Source of the DNA: CAYYJM01 sp964471755
GTDB taxonomy: Bacteria > Planctomycetota > Planctomycetia > Gemmatales > Gemmataceae
Reading direction: 5' to 3'
Assembly (NCBI GenBank): GCA_964471755.1
Contig: CAYYJM010000003.1
Span: 1-58,603 of the forward strand
Length of the DNA stretch: 58,603 nt
Of this stretch, positions 1 to 10,400 are shown in pieces. The translations under genes were made by a program, and so were the position numbers. Within the stretch, counting starts at the first letter, position 1, and every line of letters begins with the position of its first letter. The notes under the pieces are model-generated. The model ran no database searches. It was given only the letters and a program-made list of their open reading frames with translations, and was not told where the DNA came from.

Positions 1-1239
1 GAGTCGCTAACCAGCGACCCGGTTTTTCGCCAGGAGACGGCCGACACACAATACAGCCGGGAAGAAGTGCTCAAAATTCTCCTGAGTCTCTTCGCGGCGG
101 ACATCTCTGATGGCCTGCGGGCTGGACTTCCGGAGGGTGCCGTTCGGGAGGCAGACACCGAATCGCGGGTCTTCGTCTTCACCTTCGACCAGTATGAAGG
201 ACAACGCTACCTTTACAAAGACGACGCCGACTGGCTGCGATATTTCGGCCGCCTGGCCGACCTCTACCTGCACCTGAACAATGTCGTCTTCGTGTTCCCC
301 TGCTCGCCGGAACTGTTCGACCGCCTTCACCCCCGGATGGAGGCGGCCTTCCAGCGCATCATCCCGGCAGACCGGCGTTTCCGCCTTCTACCGATTCGGG
401 ACGAGCATGCCGTCGATCTGTATCGGGTCCGACTCCGGCACTGGCTCGGCCAGGATGCCGACCTCCGGATGGAGGTCTGTGGCCAAACGTTGCCCCTGGA
501 CGAGGAGCAGGTCAAGGCCATCGCGAACGAGACGCCCGTGCTGCGTGATTGCCTGACCCGACTCGACCGCGAGTTCCGCGAATACTTCAAAACGCAGGTT
601 CACGCCGACGATCCTCGGGTGGACTTCCTCTACCATCTGGAACAGCTGAAAGCGTCAATACCGGAGGCGGAGCAGAAAGATCACCGTCGGCTGGAGTCGC
701 ACCCCGGCACGGTCACGCAACTGTTCAACGAATTCGGTGCGCCGATCGCTCGACTGTGGGGTCTCGACTTCGAGTACCTGGGCGGCGTCTCCGAGGCGAA
801 ACTCGATGGCCGATTGCTCACGTTTCGCGTGCCCGGTTCCCAGCAGCGCGTGCGGGTCTATCACGTGTTTCTCTACCTCCAGTACCGCGACGACCAGAAA
901 CGCGCCGTCGAGTTGATGAAGGGGACGCACAGCGAGAAAACGTTCCTGTTTCTCGTCCGGCACGATGCCGCTCCGCATTCCGGAGACAAGCCCGAGCAGA
1001 TCTTCACGCATGGTGTCACGCTGGATCAGGAACTGAGCCTCCAGGCTCTGCTGAAGGTGTTACCGTTCCGTCAGCGGCAACTCGGCGAACGTGGCCCAGT
1101 CGATGACCTCGTTCGTGCGGAGATTAACCAGACGTACCTCGGTGCGTTATTCGCGCGGGTGGCCCGGGCCGTGGAGGTACTCACGAGTTCGGCCGCTCCG
1201 GCCGTGGCTTCAGAGAATGATCTGGAGGCGCTGCCATGA
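1..1239 (+). CDS. C-terminal part of an ATPase-like protein (5' end outside window)
   Basis: The frame is open from base 1, so the gene starts upstream; the first internal start (GTG at 67) has no convincing ribosome site. About 412 codons are visible. Two hydrophobic strands, one ending in the acidic motif DQYEG (about 169-213) and one reading VVFVF (about 280-297), resemble the Walker B and sensor strands of AAA/STAND-type P-loop ATPases; any Walker A would lie upstream of the window. The rest is charged and mostly helical, with no membrane segment. The stop overlaps the next start by 4 nt (ATGA), so the two genes are translationally coupled and probably act together. I do not recognise the family; the ATPase reading is inference from strand pattern only. 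Confidence 0.6.
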   Translation, partial: ESLTSDPVFRQETADTQYSREEVLKILLSLFAADISDGLRAGLPEGAVREADTESRVFVFTFDQYEGQRYLYKDDADWLRYFGRLADLYLHLNNVVFVFPCSPELFDRLHPRMEAAFQRIIPADRRFRLLPIRDEHAVDLYRVRLRHWLGQDADLRMEVCGQTLPLDEEQVKAIANETPVLRDCLTRLDREFREYFKTQVHADDPRVDFLYHLEQLKASIPEAEQKDHRRLESHPGTVTQLFNEFGAPIARLWGLDFEYLGGVSEAKLDGRLLTFRVPGSQQRVRVYHVFLYLQYRDDQKRAVELMKGTHSEKTFLFLVRHDAAPHSGDKPEQIFTHGVTLDQELSLQALLKVLPFRQRQLGERGPVDDLVRAEINQTYLGALFARVARAVEVLTSSAAPAVASENDLEALP

Positions 1240-2474
1240 ACCCGCCATTGATCGTGACAGCCGAACCGACGTCATTCACGATGGAAGTCGGCACTGCCAT
1301 TTCGCTGTCACTCTCTCTCGCGCACGCTGACCAGACGGTCGAAGCGGTGCGACTCGATCGCGTCAATCTTGACGAACCATCTCCGGCTCGTTTGAATCCC
1401 GCGTCGCCCCATCTCCCGGTGACCATTCGTCCGGGCGAAACCTATCGCCTCCTTCTTGTGCTGGAGGCGGTCACGCCCGGCCAGCTGGACCTTGGCCAGA
1501 TTCGGCTCTCGGGACCGACTGGCGAGGTGAGCCTGCCGTCGTGCCTGATTAACGTCGTGCCAGCGTTTCCCTCTGGGATCAAACTGGAGGCAGGCGTCCT
1601 CTCGAAGGAAGAGGGGCTCACCCATCTGCGGGTCCGACTCGATCACCAGGGGCAGGTGGTCTGCAAGCCCTTTCGCCTGAAGTTGTCGGCGGTGACCTCC
1701 GGGCCCCAGGTCGTCCACCGGGCGGAACTCGCTCCGGGGGACCGCCTTGAGTTCGATCTCTGGACCGAGGCAGCGGAGATTATCGCGACTCTGGAAGGAT
1801 GTATCGGTGGCGTGGGTGTCCGCCAGGTTCGCCAGCTCTCGTGCGAGCAACCGCCTCCGGTGACGACGAGACGGGAAACCTTCCGTTTCGTGAATCCTGG
1901 CACGCTGCCCATTGTCCGTCAGAAGATCGAACGCGAATACCGCGATGTCGTGCAAGAGGAAGTCAAACCGGATCCAGAGGGGCGTTACTGGTTGTGGAGC
2001 GGCTACACCTACCGCCTGAGTATCCAGGCCGGTAGCGAGGTGAGCGACATCGAGGTGACGCCTGTGCCGCAGCGTGTTTTCCTCCGGAAGTCAGCCAGCC
2101 AGGACGGCGACTGGTGGCGATGCAAGATTGAGGTAGCAGGCCGGTCCACGTTTCGTCAACGCGAGTTGCTCCATTACCACCTCCGTGTCGATCAGGCGAA
2201 GCAGGCCCGTCAGATCCCCATCGGCATCCTGCCCGCTTTTTCGACGCGGGCGATTCTGGCTCTGTCCCTCGGTGGAGCGCTGATGGCTCAGGGCGTCCTT
2301 GGTCTGGGGCCGATGGTCAGCCGCCTTCTTTCCGGCGAACCTCCCGTCTGGGACGAACTCCTGGCCGGCTTCACGGCCCGGGGCGACTGGAATCTGCTCC
2401 GTCTGATGTCCGTGCCGATCTTCCTGGGCGGTCTGTGGGCCGCCGACTTGATGCATGACTGGTTCGTGGAGTGA
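1236..2474 (+). CDS. Membrane-anchored protein, unknown function, coupled to upstream ATPase-like gene
   Basis: A protein of 412 residues. The first about 330 residues look like all-beta sandwich repeats (alternating hydrophobic residues, few helices), as in Ig-like or CARDB-like modules. No signal peptide is visible. Two hydrophobic segments close to the C terminus (about residues 337-357 and 388-406) would anchor it in the membrane, which suggests a tail-anchored protein with its beta domains in the cytoplasm. Start chosen at the ATG that overlaps the preceding stop. The pair looks like one functional unit. Family not recognised. Confidence 0.65.
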   Translation: MNPPLIVTAEPTSFTMEVGTAISLSLSLAHADQTVEAVRLDRVNLDEPSPARLNPASPHLPVTIRPGETYRLLLVLEAVTPGQLDLGQIRLSGPTGEVSLPSCLINVVPAFPSGIKLEAGVLSKEEGLTHLRVRLDHQGQVVCKPFRLKLSAVTSGPQVVHRAELAPGDRLEFDLWTEAAEIIATLEGCIGGVGVRQVRQLSCEQPPPVTTRRETFRFVNPGTLPIVRQKIEREYRDVVQEEVKPDPEGRYWLWSGYTYRLSIQAGSEVSDIEVTPVPQRVFLRKSASQDGDWWRCKIEVAGRSTFRQRELLHYHLRVDQAKQARQIPIGILPAFSTRAILALSLGGALMAQGVLGLGPMVSRLLSGEPPVWDELLAGFTARGDWNLLRLMSVPIFLGGLWAADLMHDWFVE

Positions 2475-2494
2475 TCGCGGATCATCGGATGGAC

Positions 2495-2503
2495 TGTTAT
2501 ACT
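2495..2503 (+). promoter_or_regulatory. Candidate extended -10 promoter for miaA
   Basis: TG-T-TATACT, a good extended -10 element just after the stop of the preceding gene and about 50 bp before miaA. No matching -35 box is seen, which is tolerated with an extended -10. Inferred from sequence only. Confidence 0.4.
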
Positions 2504-2553
2504 CCAGGAGGTCATGCCAGAAGACCAGCATCCGGTGGAGACTCATTCCCGCC

Positions 2554-3495
2554 ATGCTTCCGCCGCCGTTTGAACGCTGCCTCGTCCTGACCGGCCCGAC
2601 CGGCTCCGGCAAGTCACGTCTCGGCCTCACACTGGCCGAACGACTCGGGGCCGAGATCGTCTCCATGGACTCCATGGCCCTCTACCGCGGCATGGACATC
2701 TGCACGGCCAAGCCTTCGACGGTGGATCGCGGCCGGGTGCCGCATCACCTCATCGACATCCTCGATCCGTCGGAGCCGTCGAGCGTCGCCTGGTGGCTCG
2801 ATCGGGCCAAAGAGTGTGTCGCCGACATCCAGGGCCGCGGTCGGCGTGTTCTGTTCGTTGGTGGAACACCGCTCTATCTGAAGACCCTGACTCACGGCCT
2901 GTTCGAGGGGCCGGCCGCCAACGAGGAACTTCGCGCCGACCTGGAGCAGGTCGCCGCAGCACAGGGGACGGCGGAACTCCATCGTCGGCTCGCCCTGGTC
3001 GATCCAGTCAGTGCCGCCCGACTGCATCCCAACGACCTGCGCCGGCTCGTTCGCGCCCTGGAAGTCTATCAGACGACCGGCCGACCTCTCAGCGACTGGC
3101 AGCGGCAATGGGACACGCCGCCGGTGGTGCCGCCGTCGTCGGATGGGGGCGCTGCCGAGGATCGCGTCCTCTGGCTGGATCGACCGCGAGAAGAATTGTA
3201 CGCCCGGATCGACGCCCGCGTGCTACAGATGGTAGAGGAGGGCCTCGTGGACGAGATCCGCCGCCTGCTGGCCCTGCCGCGAGGGTTGAGCAAACAGGCC
3301 CGGCAGGCGCTCGGCGTCGAAGAACTGGTGCCACACCTGGAGGGACGGGAACCCCTGGCCGATGCCGTGGCCCGGTTACAGAAGGCCAGCCGGAACTACG
3401 CCAAGCGGCAGCTCACCTGGTTTCGCCAACTTTCCGTCTGCAAGCCGACCACAGAACATTTGACATTCCAGCGCTGGGGCTTGACAATAGAGTGA
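2554..3495 (+). CDS. miaA: tRNA dimethylallyltransferase
   Basis: Transfers a dimethylallyl group to N6 of A37 in tRNAs that read UNN codons; cytoplasmic. 313 residues, normal for the family. The P-loop GPTGSGKS is at residues 14-21, followed by the conserved substrate-binding stretch with SMDSMALYRGMD and TAKPS (about 40-60), the HHLIDILDP segment, the GGTPLYLKTLTHGL motif (about 108-121) and the tRNA-binding DLRRLVRALEVY helix. I chose the ATG at 2554 because homology starts five residues later; an in-frame ATG at 2455 lies inside the preceding gene. The gene is followed by an FHA gene on the same strand. Confidence 0.93.
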   Translation: MLPPPFERCLVLTGPTGSGKSRLGLTLAERLGAEIVSMDSMALYRGMDICTAKPSTVDRGRVPHHLIDILDPSEPSSVAWWLDRAKECVADIQGRGRRVLFVGGTPLYLKTLTHGLFEGPAANEELRADLEQVAAAQGTAELHRRLALVDPVSAARLHPNDLRRLVRALEVYQTTGRPLSDWQRQWDTPPVVPPSSDGGAAEDRVLWLDRPREELYARIDARVLQMVEEGLVDEIRRLLALPRGLSKQARQALGVEELVPHLEGREPLADAVARLQKASRNYAKRQLTWFRQLSVCKPTTEHLTFQRWGLTIE

Positions 3496-3510
3496 GGATC
3501 GGGCAGTAAT
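3481..3510 (+). promoter_or_regulatory. Candidate sigma70-type promoter for the FHA gene
   Basis: A perfect TTGACA (3481-3486) overlaps the end of miaA, followed after 18 nt by AGTAAT (3505-3510). It lies 47 bp upstream of the FHA start. The -35 is strong and the -10 is weak. Confidence 0.4.
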
Positions 3511-3556
3511 GGCCGCCCATCCATGCGCTCAGGGATGGCAGTAGAGGAACACGCCG

Positions 3557-4276
3557 ATGCCTGCTGTCACCTTCCAGGTTCTTGAAGGAATCGATAAGGG
3601 ACGTATCTTCCGCGAACTCGCGACTCCCGTCACCATCGGACGGGAGGAAGGGAACCCCGTTCGCCTGAACGATGAGCGCGTGAGCCGTTACCACGCCAAG
3701 GTTCAGGTCGATAATGGCGAGATCATCCTGACCGACCTGGAGAGTACCAACGGCACCCGCGTCAACGGGACCGTCGTGCAGATTCGTCGGCTCCGGCCCG
3801 GTGATCGTGTCAGCGTCGGTCGCTCGCTCTTGCTGTTCGGCTCCGAGGCGGAGATCGCCCAGCGAGCCGCGACGCTGAATCAACTGCGTACCTCGCCCCT
3901 GGGCGGTAGCGCGGCTCCGTTGCCGGGACCGTCCACCGTTCACGCGCCCAGCCTGGCCCAGGCCTTCGACCATGATGCCGATTTTGATCTGACCACCCAT
4001 GAGCAGCTGACCGTTCAGGACGGCACGATCTTCTGTGGCAATCGACCCCTCCCGCCGTTGCCGGTGAAGCTGACCCCGTCCCAGGCCGCTCGCCTGGCCG
4101 AGATGCTCGATTTCCTGCATCGCCAGTTGGCCCAGGCGACGGAATTCCTCCAGGCCAACGAGGAAGGCGACCGCATCACCCTCTCCTTCGCCGAGTGGCA
4201 GCGCATCCAGGCCGTGCAGATGGTCCTGGCTCGTTACGTCCGTGCCATCGCCGAACCGGACGCCATCGACCAGTAA
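3557..4276 (+). CDS. FHA-domain protein
   Basis: 239 residues. Residues about 1-95 form a forkhead-associated domain, a phosphothreonine-peptide reader: the signature elements GRE (about 29-31), SRYHAKV (about 44-50) and STNGTRVNG (about 62-70) are all present, so binding should be intact. The rest has no recognised domain. It contains a Pro/Ala-rich linker, a stretch beginning LTPSQAARLAEMLDFLHRQL that looks helical, and an acidic C terminus. No membrane segment or signal peptide. Planctomycetes carry many Ser/Thr kinases, so a role as a kinase-signalling adaptor is plausible but its partner is not in the window. Confidence 0.85.
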   Translation: MPAVTFQVLEGIDKGRIFRELATPVTIGREEGNPVRLNDERVSRYHAKVQVDNGEIILTDLESTNGTRVNGTVVQIRRLRPGDRVSVGRSLLLFGSEAEIAQRAATLNQLRTSPLGGSAAPLPGPSTVHAPSLAQAFDHDADFDLTTHEQLTVQDGTIFCGNRPLPPLPVKLTPSQAARLAEMLDFLHRQLAQATEFLQANEEGDRITLSFAEWQRIQAVQMVLARYVRAIAEPDAIDQ

Positions 4277-4314
4277 TCCTCAAGCTGCCACCTCAGGGCG
4301 CTCGAAATTCTCTG

Positions 4315-4395
4315 GGCGAGCGTGGGGCGTAAGCCCCATGACTCTTCGTCTCCGCAGTGGATCGACACTCATGGGGCTCACGCCCCACGCTCGCC
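4315..4395. repeat. 81-bp palindromic element, copy 1
   Basis: Two 27-bp arms (4315-4341 and 4369-4395), starting GGCGAGCGTGGGGCGT and matching as inverted repeats at 26 of 27 positions, separated by a 27-bp spacer. A second element of exactly the same length and architecture is at 43953-44033, and the spacers agree at 18 of 27 positions. It sits between the FHA stop and the dnaE promoter. The open frame that extends upstream of dnaE is only read-through of this element. Confidence 0.9.
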
Positions 4396-4416
4396 ACGGA
4401 ACGCTCCCGGCTCGCC

Positions 4417-4445
4417 TTGCATCGCCGAGTGGAAGCGTGTATAGT
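4417..4445 (+). promoter_or_regulatory. Candidate dnaE promoter
   Basis: TTGCAT (4417-4422), 17-nt spacer, TATAGT (4440-4445), placed 37 bp before the dnaE ATG, which has GAGGA at 4471-4475 as ribosome site. The spacing is ideal and the -10 matches 5 of 6 consensus positions. Confidence 0.5.
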
Positions 4446-4481
4446 AGTGAATGGAAGATCACCACGCTGCGAGGATGTGCC

Positions 4482-7400
4482 ATGGCCGCGTCGGGCTCGT
4501 TCGTCCATCTCCACTGCCACACGCACTACAGTTTGCTCGACGGCGCGAGCCGGATTCCCGAACTCGTCAAGCGGGTCAAGGGCGAGGGGATGAACTCCGT
4601 CGCCATCACCGACCACGGTAACCTCTACGGGGCCATCGAGTTCTACCGCGAATGCAAGGCCGGCGGCATCAACCCGATCATTGGCTACGAGGCCTACGTC
4701 GCGCCGGGCAAGCGGACCGAACGCGAGGCCAAGAAACGCGGCGAGGCCGGGTTTCATCTGACGCTGCTGGCCCAGAACGCGACCGGCTTCAAGAATCTGA
4801 TCAAGCTGGCGACGATCGCCTTCACTGAGGGCTACTACTACATCCCGCGCATCGACAAGGAACTGCTCGAGGCCCACAAGGACGGGCTGATCTGCCTGTC
4901 GGGCTGCGCGTCGAGCGAGTTCAGCGAGTTCATCCTCAAGGATCAGCGGGCCGAGGCGAAACGACTGGCCGAGTATTTCGCGAAACTCTTCGACAAGAAC
5001 TTCTACGTTGAGATCCAGTCCAACGGCCTGGAGATCCAGCGCCAGTGCGCCGAGGGAGCGATCGACATCGCCAACCAGCTCGGCCTGCCGCTGGTGGCGA
5101 CGAGCGATGCCCACTACCTGACGCGCGACGACGCCCCGTCCCACGACATTCTCCTGTGCATCAACACCGGCCGAACGCGCGACGACCCCAACCGCATGCG
5201 CTATGGCTCCGACCTGTTCTACGTTCGCGGGCCGAAGGAGATGTACGAGTTGTTTCCCGGCCATGCCGACGCGGTGCAGCGCAGCCAGGAGATCGCCGAC
5301 GGCGTCGATATTCAGCTCGATTTCAAGAAGCGTCACTTTCCAGTCTACACGCCGCCGGAGGGCAAGACGCCGGAACAATATCTGCGTGAACTGTGCGCGA
5401 AGGGTCTGACGGAGCGCTACGGCGAGAACCCCTCGGAGCGCGTCCGCGATCGGCTGGAACACGAACTGGGCGTCATCTGCCGAATGGGCTTCGCCAGCTA
5501 CTTCCTGATCGTCGGCGACTTCGTCCGGTTCGCTGTCGAGAAGGGCATCCCGACAACGGCCCGCGGCTCGGCGTGCGGGGCGATGGTCAGCTACGTCCTC
5601 AAGCTGAGCCACGTCTGTCCGCTGGAGTACGATCTGCTGTTCGAGCGATTCCTCGATCCGAACCGGGCCGAGGCACCCGACATCGACATCGACTTCTGCC
5701 AGGATCGCCGTGAACTGGTCATCCAGTATGTCCGCGAGAAATACGGGGCCGAGTCGGTCGCTCAGATCGGCACGTTCGGCACGCTGGCCGCCCGGCAGGC
5801 GATCAAGGATGTCGGCCGAGCCCTGAACATTCCGCTGGAACGCGTCATCCAGTTGACGAAGATGATCCCCGAGATCCTTGGCATCTCAATCAAGGACTCG
5901 CTCAAGCAGAGCGTCGAGCTGAAGCAGGCGTACGACGGCGACCCGGACGTGCATGAGTTGCTCGACATCGCCATGAATCTGGAGGGGACCAACCGTAACA
6001 TGGGCACCCACGCCGCCGGCGTGGTCATCGGCAACGGCCCGCTCGTCGAACACGTCCCGCTGCAACGGCCGACGCGCAAGGGCGATGACGGTGCCAGGGG
6101 CAACGAGGGGGCCGGCCTGACGACGCAGTGGGTCATGGGCGACCTGGAGAAGGTCGGCCTGCTCAAGATGGACTTCCTCGGTCTGCGGACGCTGACGCTG
6201 CTGGACAACGCCGTGCGCATGATCAAGCGGACGCGCGGCATCACCATTGACCTGCAAGCCCTGCCGCTGGACGATCCGGAGACGTACCTGCTCCTGCAGA
6301 AGGGGGACGCCAAGGGCGTCTTTCAGCTGGAGTCCGACGGCATCCGCGAGCTGCTCAAGCGAATGAGGCCGGACAACATCCGCGACCTGATCGCCATTCT
6401 GGCGCTGTATCGGCCCGGCCCGCTCGAAGGCGGCATGGTGGACACCTACGTCAACTGCAAGCACGGACGCGAGGTGCCGCAGTACGCGCACCCGGTGATG
6501 AAGGATGTGCTGGAAGAGACGTTCGGGGTCATGTGCATCCACGAGGATACGAGGATTGCGATGGCCGACGGGACGGAGAAGCCGATCCGCGAGGTGCGTG
6601 CCGGCGATTGGGTCCACTCGCTGAACCATGAGGCACGCCGGTTCGACGTGCGCGAATGCCACGGCTGCGGCCCGACACGCCGCGAGGATGGCCTGCGGCT
6701 GACGCTCGAGAACGGATTCTCTGTCGTGCTGACCGACGATCACAACGTACTCACCTATGGCGGGATGAAGGAAGTCGGCAAGCTCGACCTGGAGAAAGAC
6801 CTCATCGCGGTCGGTGTTCACACACCACAGGACGGACCGACGGGGGAGAGGCTTGCTCCGTGGCTTGGTGAAGACGAGGATGTCGCGTATCTCCTCGGTC
6901 TGTTGATCGGCGACGGCTGCCTGACGGGAACGGGCGTGACCATTGCCACCGGAACGCAGGAGAACCACGATAAGTTGGTCGCCTGGTTCCGGGAGCGTCT
7001 CCCCTCCTTGGAACTGCATGCCTATCACCACTGTCGATCCTGGTATCTCGGGATCAAGCACCCCGAACTGCTCAATAGCCCTGCCTACGGAAATCGGAAG
7101 AAGCGGTTCGTCCACTGGATCGAGACCCTCGGGCTCCGGGTCAAGGCAGCACAGAAACGGGTTCCCACGGCCATCTTCCGGGGGGCCTCGTCGGTGCGTG
7201 CGGCCTTCCTCGCGGGGTTGATTGACGCTGACGGCTGTCTCGCGGAAACCAATAGTGGCGGGGCACTGGTGTCTGTCACGACCATCTCGCCAGCGCTGCG
7301 GGAGGATCTCCGTCGCCTGGCCCAGCTCGAAGGGATTCCCGTTCGGCTGAGCGCAGAGCGTGTCCACTTCTGGGATGCGGCGACCATCGCGCAGCTGGTC

Positions 7401-10400
7401 GAACCGTTCCTCCAGCTGAAAACGTTCAAGGGAAAGCGGAACGGCGGTCGAAGTGTCGGATGGATTCCCCGCGAGGAAGTGCTGGCTGTGGTGCGTGCCT
7501 TCGGTTCGGCCCGAGGCTTCTGTCGAGCAACCGGATGCAACCGCCGTTCACTCGGACATAACTTCCCGTTCGTGAAATCCTCCACTGCTCTGAAGGCTGG
7601 CTTCCATCTCGGCGACGTCCGTTATCACCGCATCAAGTCCATCGAGCGGGTCAACGGTCAGCAGTTCTACGGAATGTCGGTCGATGAACACCACAACCTC
7701 GTGGCGAACGGGATCGTCGTTAAAAATTGCTACCAGGAACAAATCATGCGCATCCTGAACCGGCTCGGTGGTATCGAGCTGTCCAGTGCGTATGCCTGCA
7801 TCAAGGCCATCAGCAAGAAGAAGACGGAGATCATCGACCAGCGCAAGGTCGAATTTCTGAAAGGGGCCGTCGAGCGCGGCGTCACCGAGGAAACGGCCGA
7901 GGAGATCTTCCGAACCATCGTTGTGTTCGGAGGTTACGGCTTCAACAAGTGTATTGTTGGCTCAACGATTGTCCAGGACGCGCTCACTGGAGAGCGGATC
8001 ACGGTGCGCGATCTGTTCGCCGAGGAGCGATCCTTCACCGTCCATGCCAAGGACGCGAACGGTCGGTTGGTGCCGCGCTCCGTCGAGCGGGTCGTGTGGA
8101 ACGGCCGAAAGCCGGTCTTCCGCCTGACAACGGAACTCGGCAAGACGATCACGGCGACCGGTAACCATCCGTTCTGGACCCTGAACGGGTGGAAGAATCT
8201 GGAGGAACTCCACATCGGCGACCGGGTCGCCGCACCGCGGATTCTTCGAGTGCCGACTGAGAAATCCTGGCCGTCTCACGAGCTGATCGTCCTGGGCGGG
8301 TTACTTTCCGAAGGCAACACCTGCCATCCGTCGTGTCTGTACTATTACAACAACGACTCAATCTTGATCGACGACTTTGCCCAGTCGATCGAGCAGTTTC
8401 CGCATACGGTGGCACGTATCGATCACCGGCTGGACGGACGGCACGAGGTATGTGCCAGCACGGGGCGTGGCTCTGGGCGGGCCCAGCGGACGGCGACCGG
8501 AACCTTGCCCCAGCGCAGCGGGGCATATGACTGGGCGCAGCGACTCGGCATCCTCGCCAAAAAGGCGAATGCCAAGTTCATTCCGGCCGAGGTCTTTACC
8601 CTCCGCGACGCGNNNNNNNNNNACATCTGCAGCAAGACGCTCATGGTGCCGTTCTACGCGACGTCCTCCGAACGGCTGGCGAACGATGTGCAGTCGCTCC
8701 TGCTGCGCTTCGGCATCGTCTCTCGCATCCATCGGAAGCAGTTCAAGTATCGCGGAACTCTACGGGCTGGGTATACGGTGCATCTGCTCGGCGTTGATGC
8801 CCAGGAGCGATTCCTCGAATACATCGCCCCCCATTGCCCTGGACGGACCGAAGCCATCGAGCGCCTCCGGAACCACGTCGCTGTGACTCAGCGCGGCGCA
8901 ACCAGCAAGGACACGCTTCCCGCGGAGGTCCGTGACTGGGTCGATGAAGCCCGTCGGCAGAAGGGCTGGACCTGGAAAGAACTGGAAGAACGGTCGGACG
9001 TCTCGATCCAGGACTTTCAGGGCGCACTGGCCAGCACCAAGCGCGGTTTCCGTCGCGAAACGATCCGCAAGTTGGCCGAGGTTCTCGACTCCGATCGATT
9101 GCGAGCAGCCGCTTCCTCCGACATCTTCTGGGATCGCGTCGTTTCGATCGAGCCAGCCGGCATCGAGGACACGTTTGATCTGACCGTCGCGGAGGATCAC
9201 AACTTCGTCGCCGATGGTCTGATCGTTCACAACTCGCATACCGCCGCCTACGCCAAGGTCGGCNNNNNNNNNNAGTTCATGGCGGCGCTGCTCTCCTCCG
9301 AGGTGGACGACGGCAACAAGCGTGACATCCTCGTCGAACACATCGCCGACGCCCGGCGGCTCGGCGTCGAGGTGCTGCCACCGAACATCAACACGTCGGA
9401 AACCGACTTCAGCGTCCACGGTGGCAAGATCGTCTTCGGCCTGGTCGCCATCAAGGGCGTCGGCCGACAGGCCGCCGAGGAGATCGTCCGCGCTCGCCAG
9501 GAGAAGGGACCGTTCCGCGATCTGTTCGATCTGTGCGAGCGCGTCGATCTGAAGATCACCAAGGCGGCGGCCCTGGAGAAACTCGTCAAGGCCGGAGCGT
9601 TCGACTGCCTCTGGATGCACCGGGCTCAGGTGATGCACATCCTGCCGCGAGCGATCCAGGCGGCGACCGAGCGGCAGAAGGACAAACGAGCCGGCCAGAA
9701 AAGCCTGTTCGATGCCTTCGCCGCCAGCGAGACAAGCAACCCGGCCGCCGCCACGACGCCGGAGAGCCACGGCGACGCCGCACCCTGGTCGGAGACGGAG
9801 AAGCTCAAGTACGAGAAGGAGGTCCTCGACTTCTACTTCTCCAGCCATCCGCTCGCCCAGCATGAGCGGGAGCTGCGCCGCTACGCCACGCACACGGCCG
9901 AGGCGATCAAGACTGCCGCGGCCAACGACGAGGTGCTTCTCGGCGGCATGCTCACCCTCATCCGCCTCATGAACTACAAGAAGCCACGGAAGGACGGCAA
10001 CAATCGCTACATGCGCTGCAAGGTCGAGGACATCACCGGGTCCATCGAGTGCGTCATGTGGGCGGATGTCTTCGCCCGCTACAAGGACGAGATCGCCGAG
10101 GACCGCGTTCTCTTCGTCCAGGGCAAGGTGGAGCGGGCCCGCGAGGAGCCGAGCCTGGTGCTGACGCGCATCTTCAGCCTGGACCAGGCGGCGAAGGAAA
10201 TGGCCAAGAACCTCAACCTGCTCATGCACTTGGGCCGATCACGCCTGGCCGAGATCGATGCCCTGGCCGAGATCCTCCAGCGCTCGCCGGGCCCGGTGCC
10301 GGTCCTCCTGACCATCCGCGACCCGTTCGGCCGGACGACCATGCTGAAGCTGAGCCGACAGTTCGCCATCAACCCGCAGACGTTCGATCAGGACGCCCTG

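Noticed and set aside
2514..2573. 19-codon leader peptide before miaA with AGGAGG at 2506-2511
   Set aside because: The spacing to the ATG is only 2 nt and the site falls at the likely transcription start; no regulatory codon pattern is seen.
4242..4481. In-frame N-terminal extension of DnaE
   Set aside because: The translation is read-through of the 81-bp palindrome; the same peptide-like string appears from copy 2. DnaE homology begins at 4482.
8613..9273. Intein 2 called degenerate because its second endonuclease motif is absent
   Set aside because: The motif would fall at the N gap, so absence cannot be concluded.
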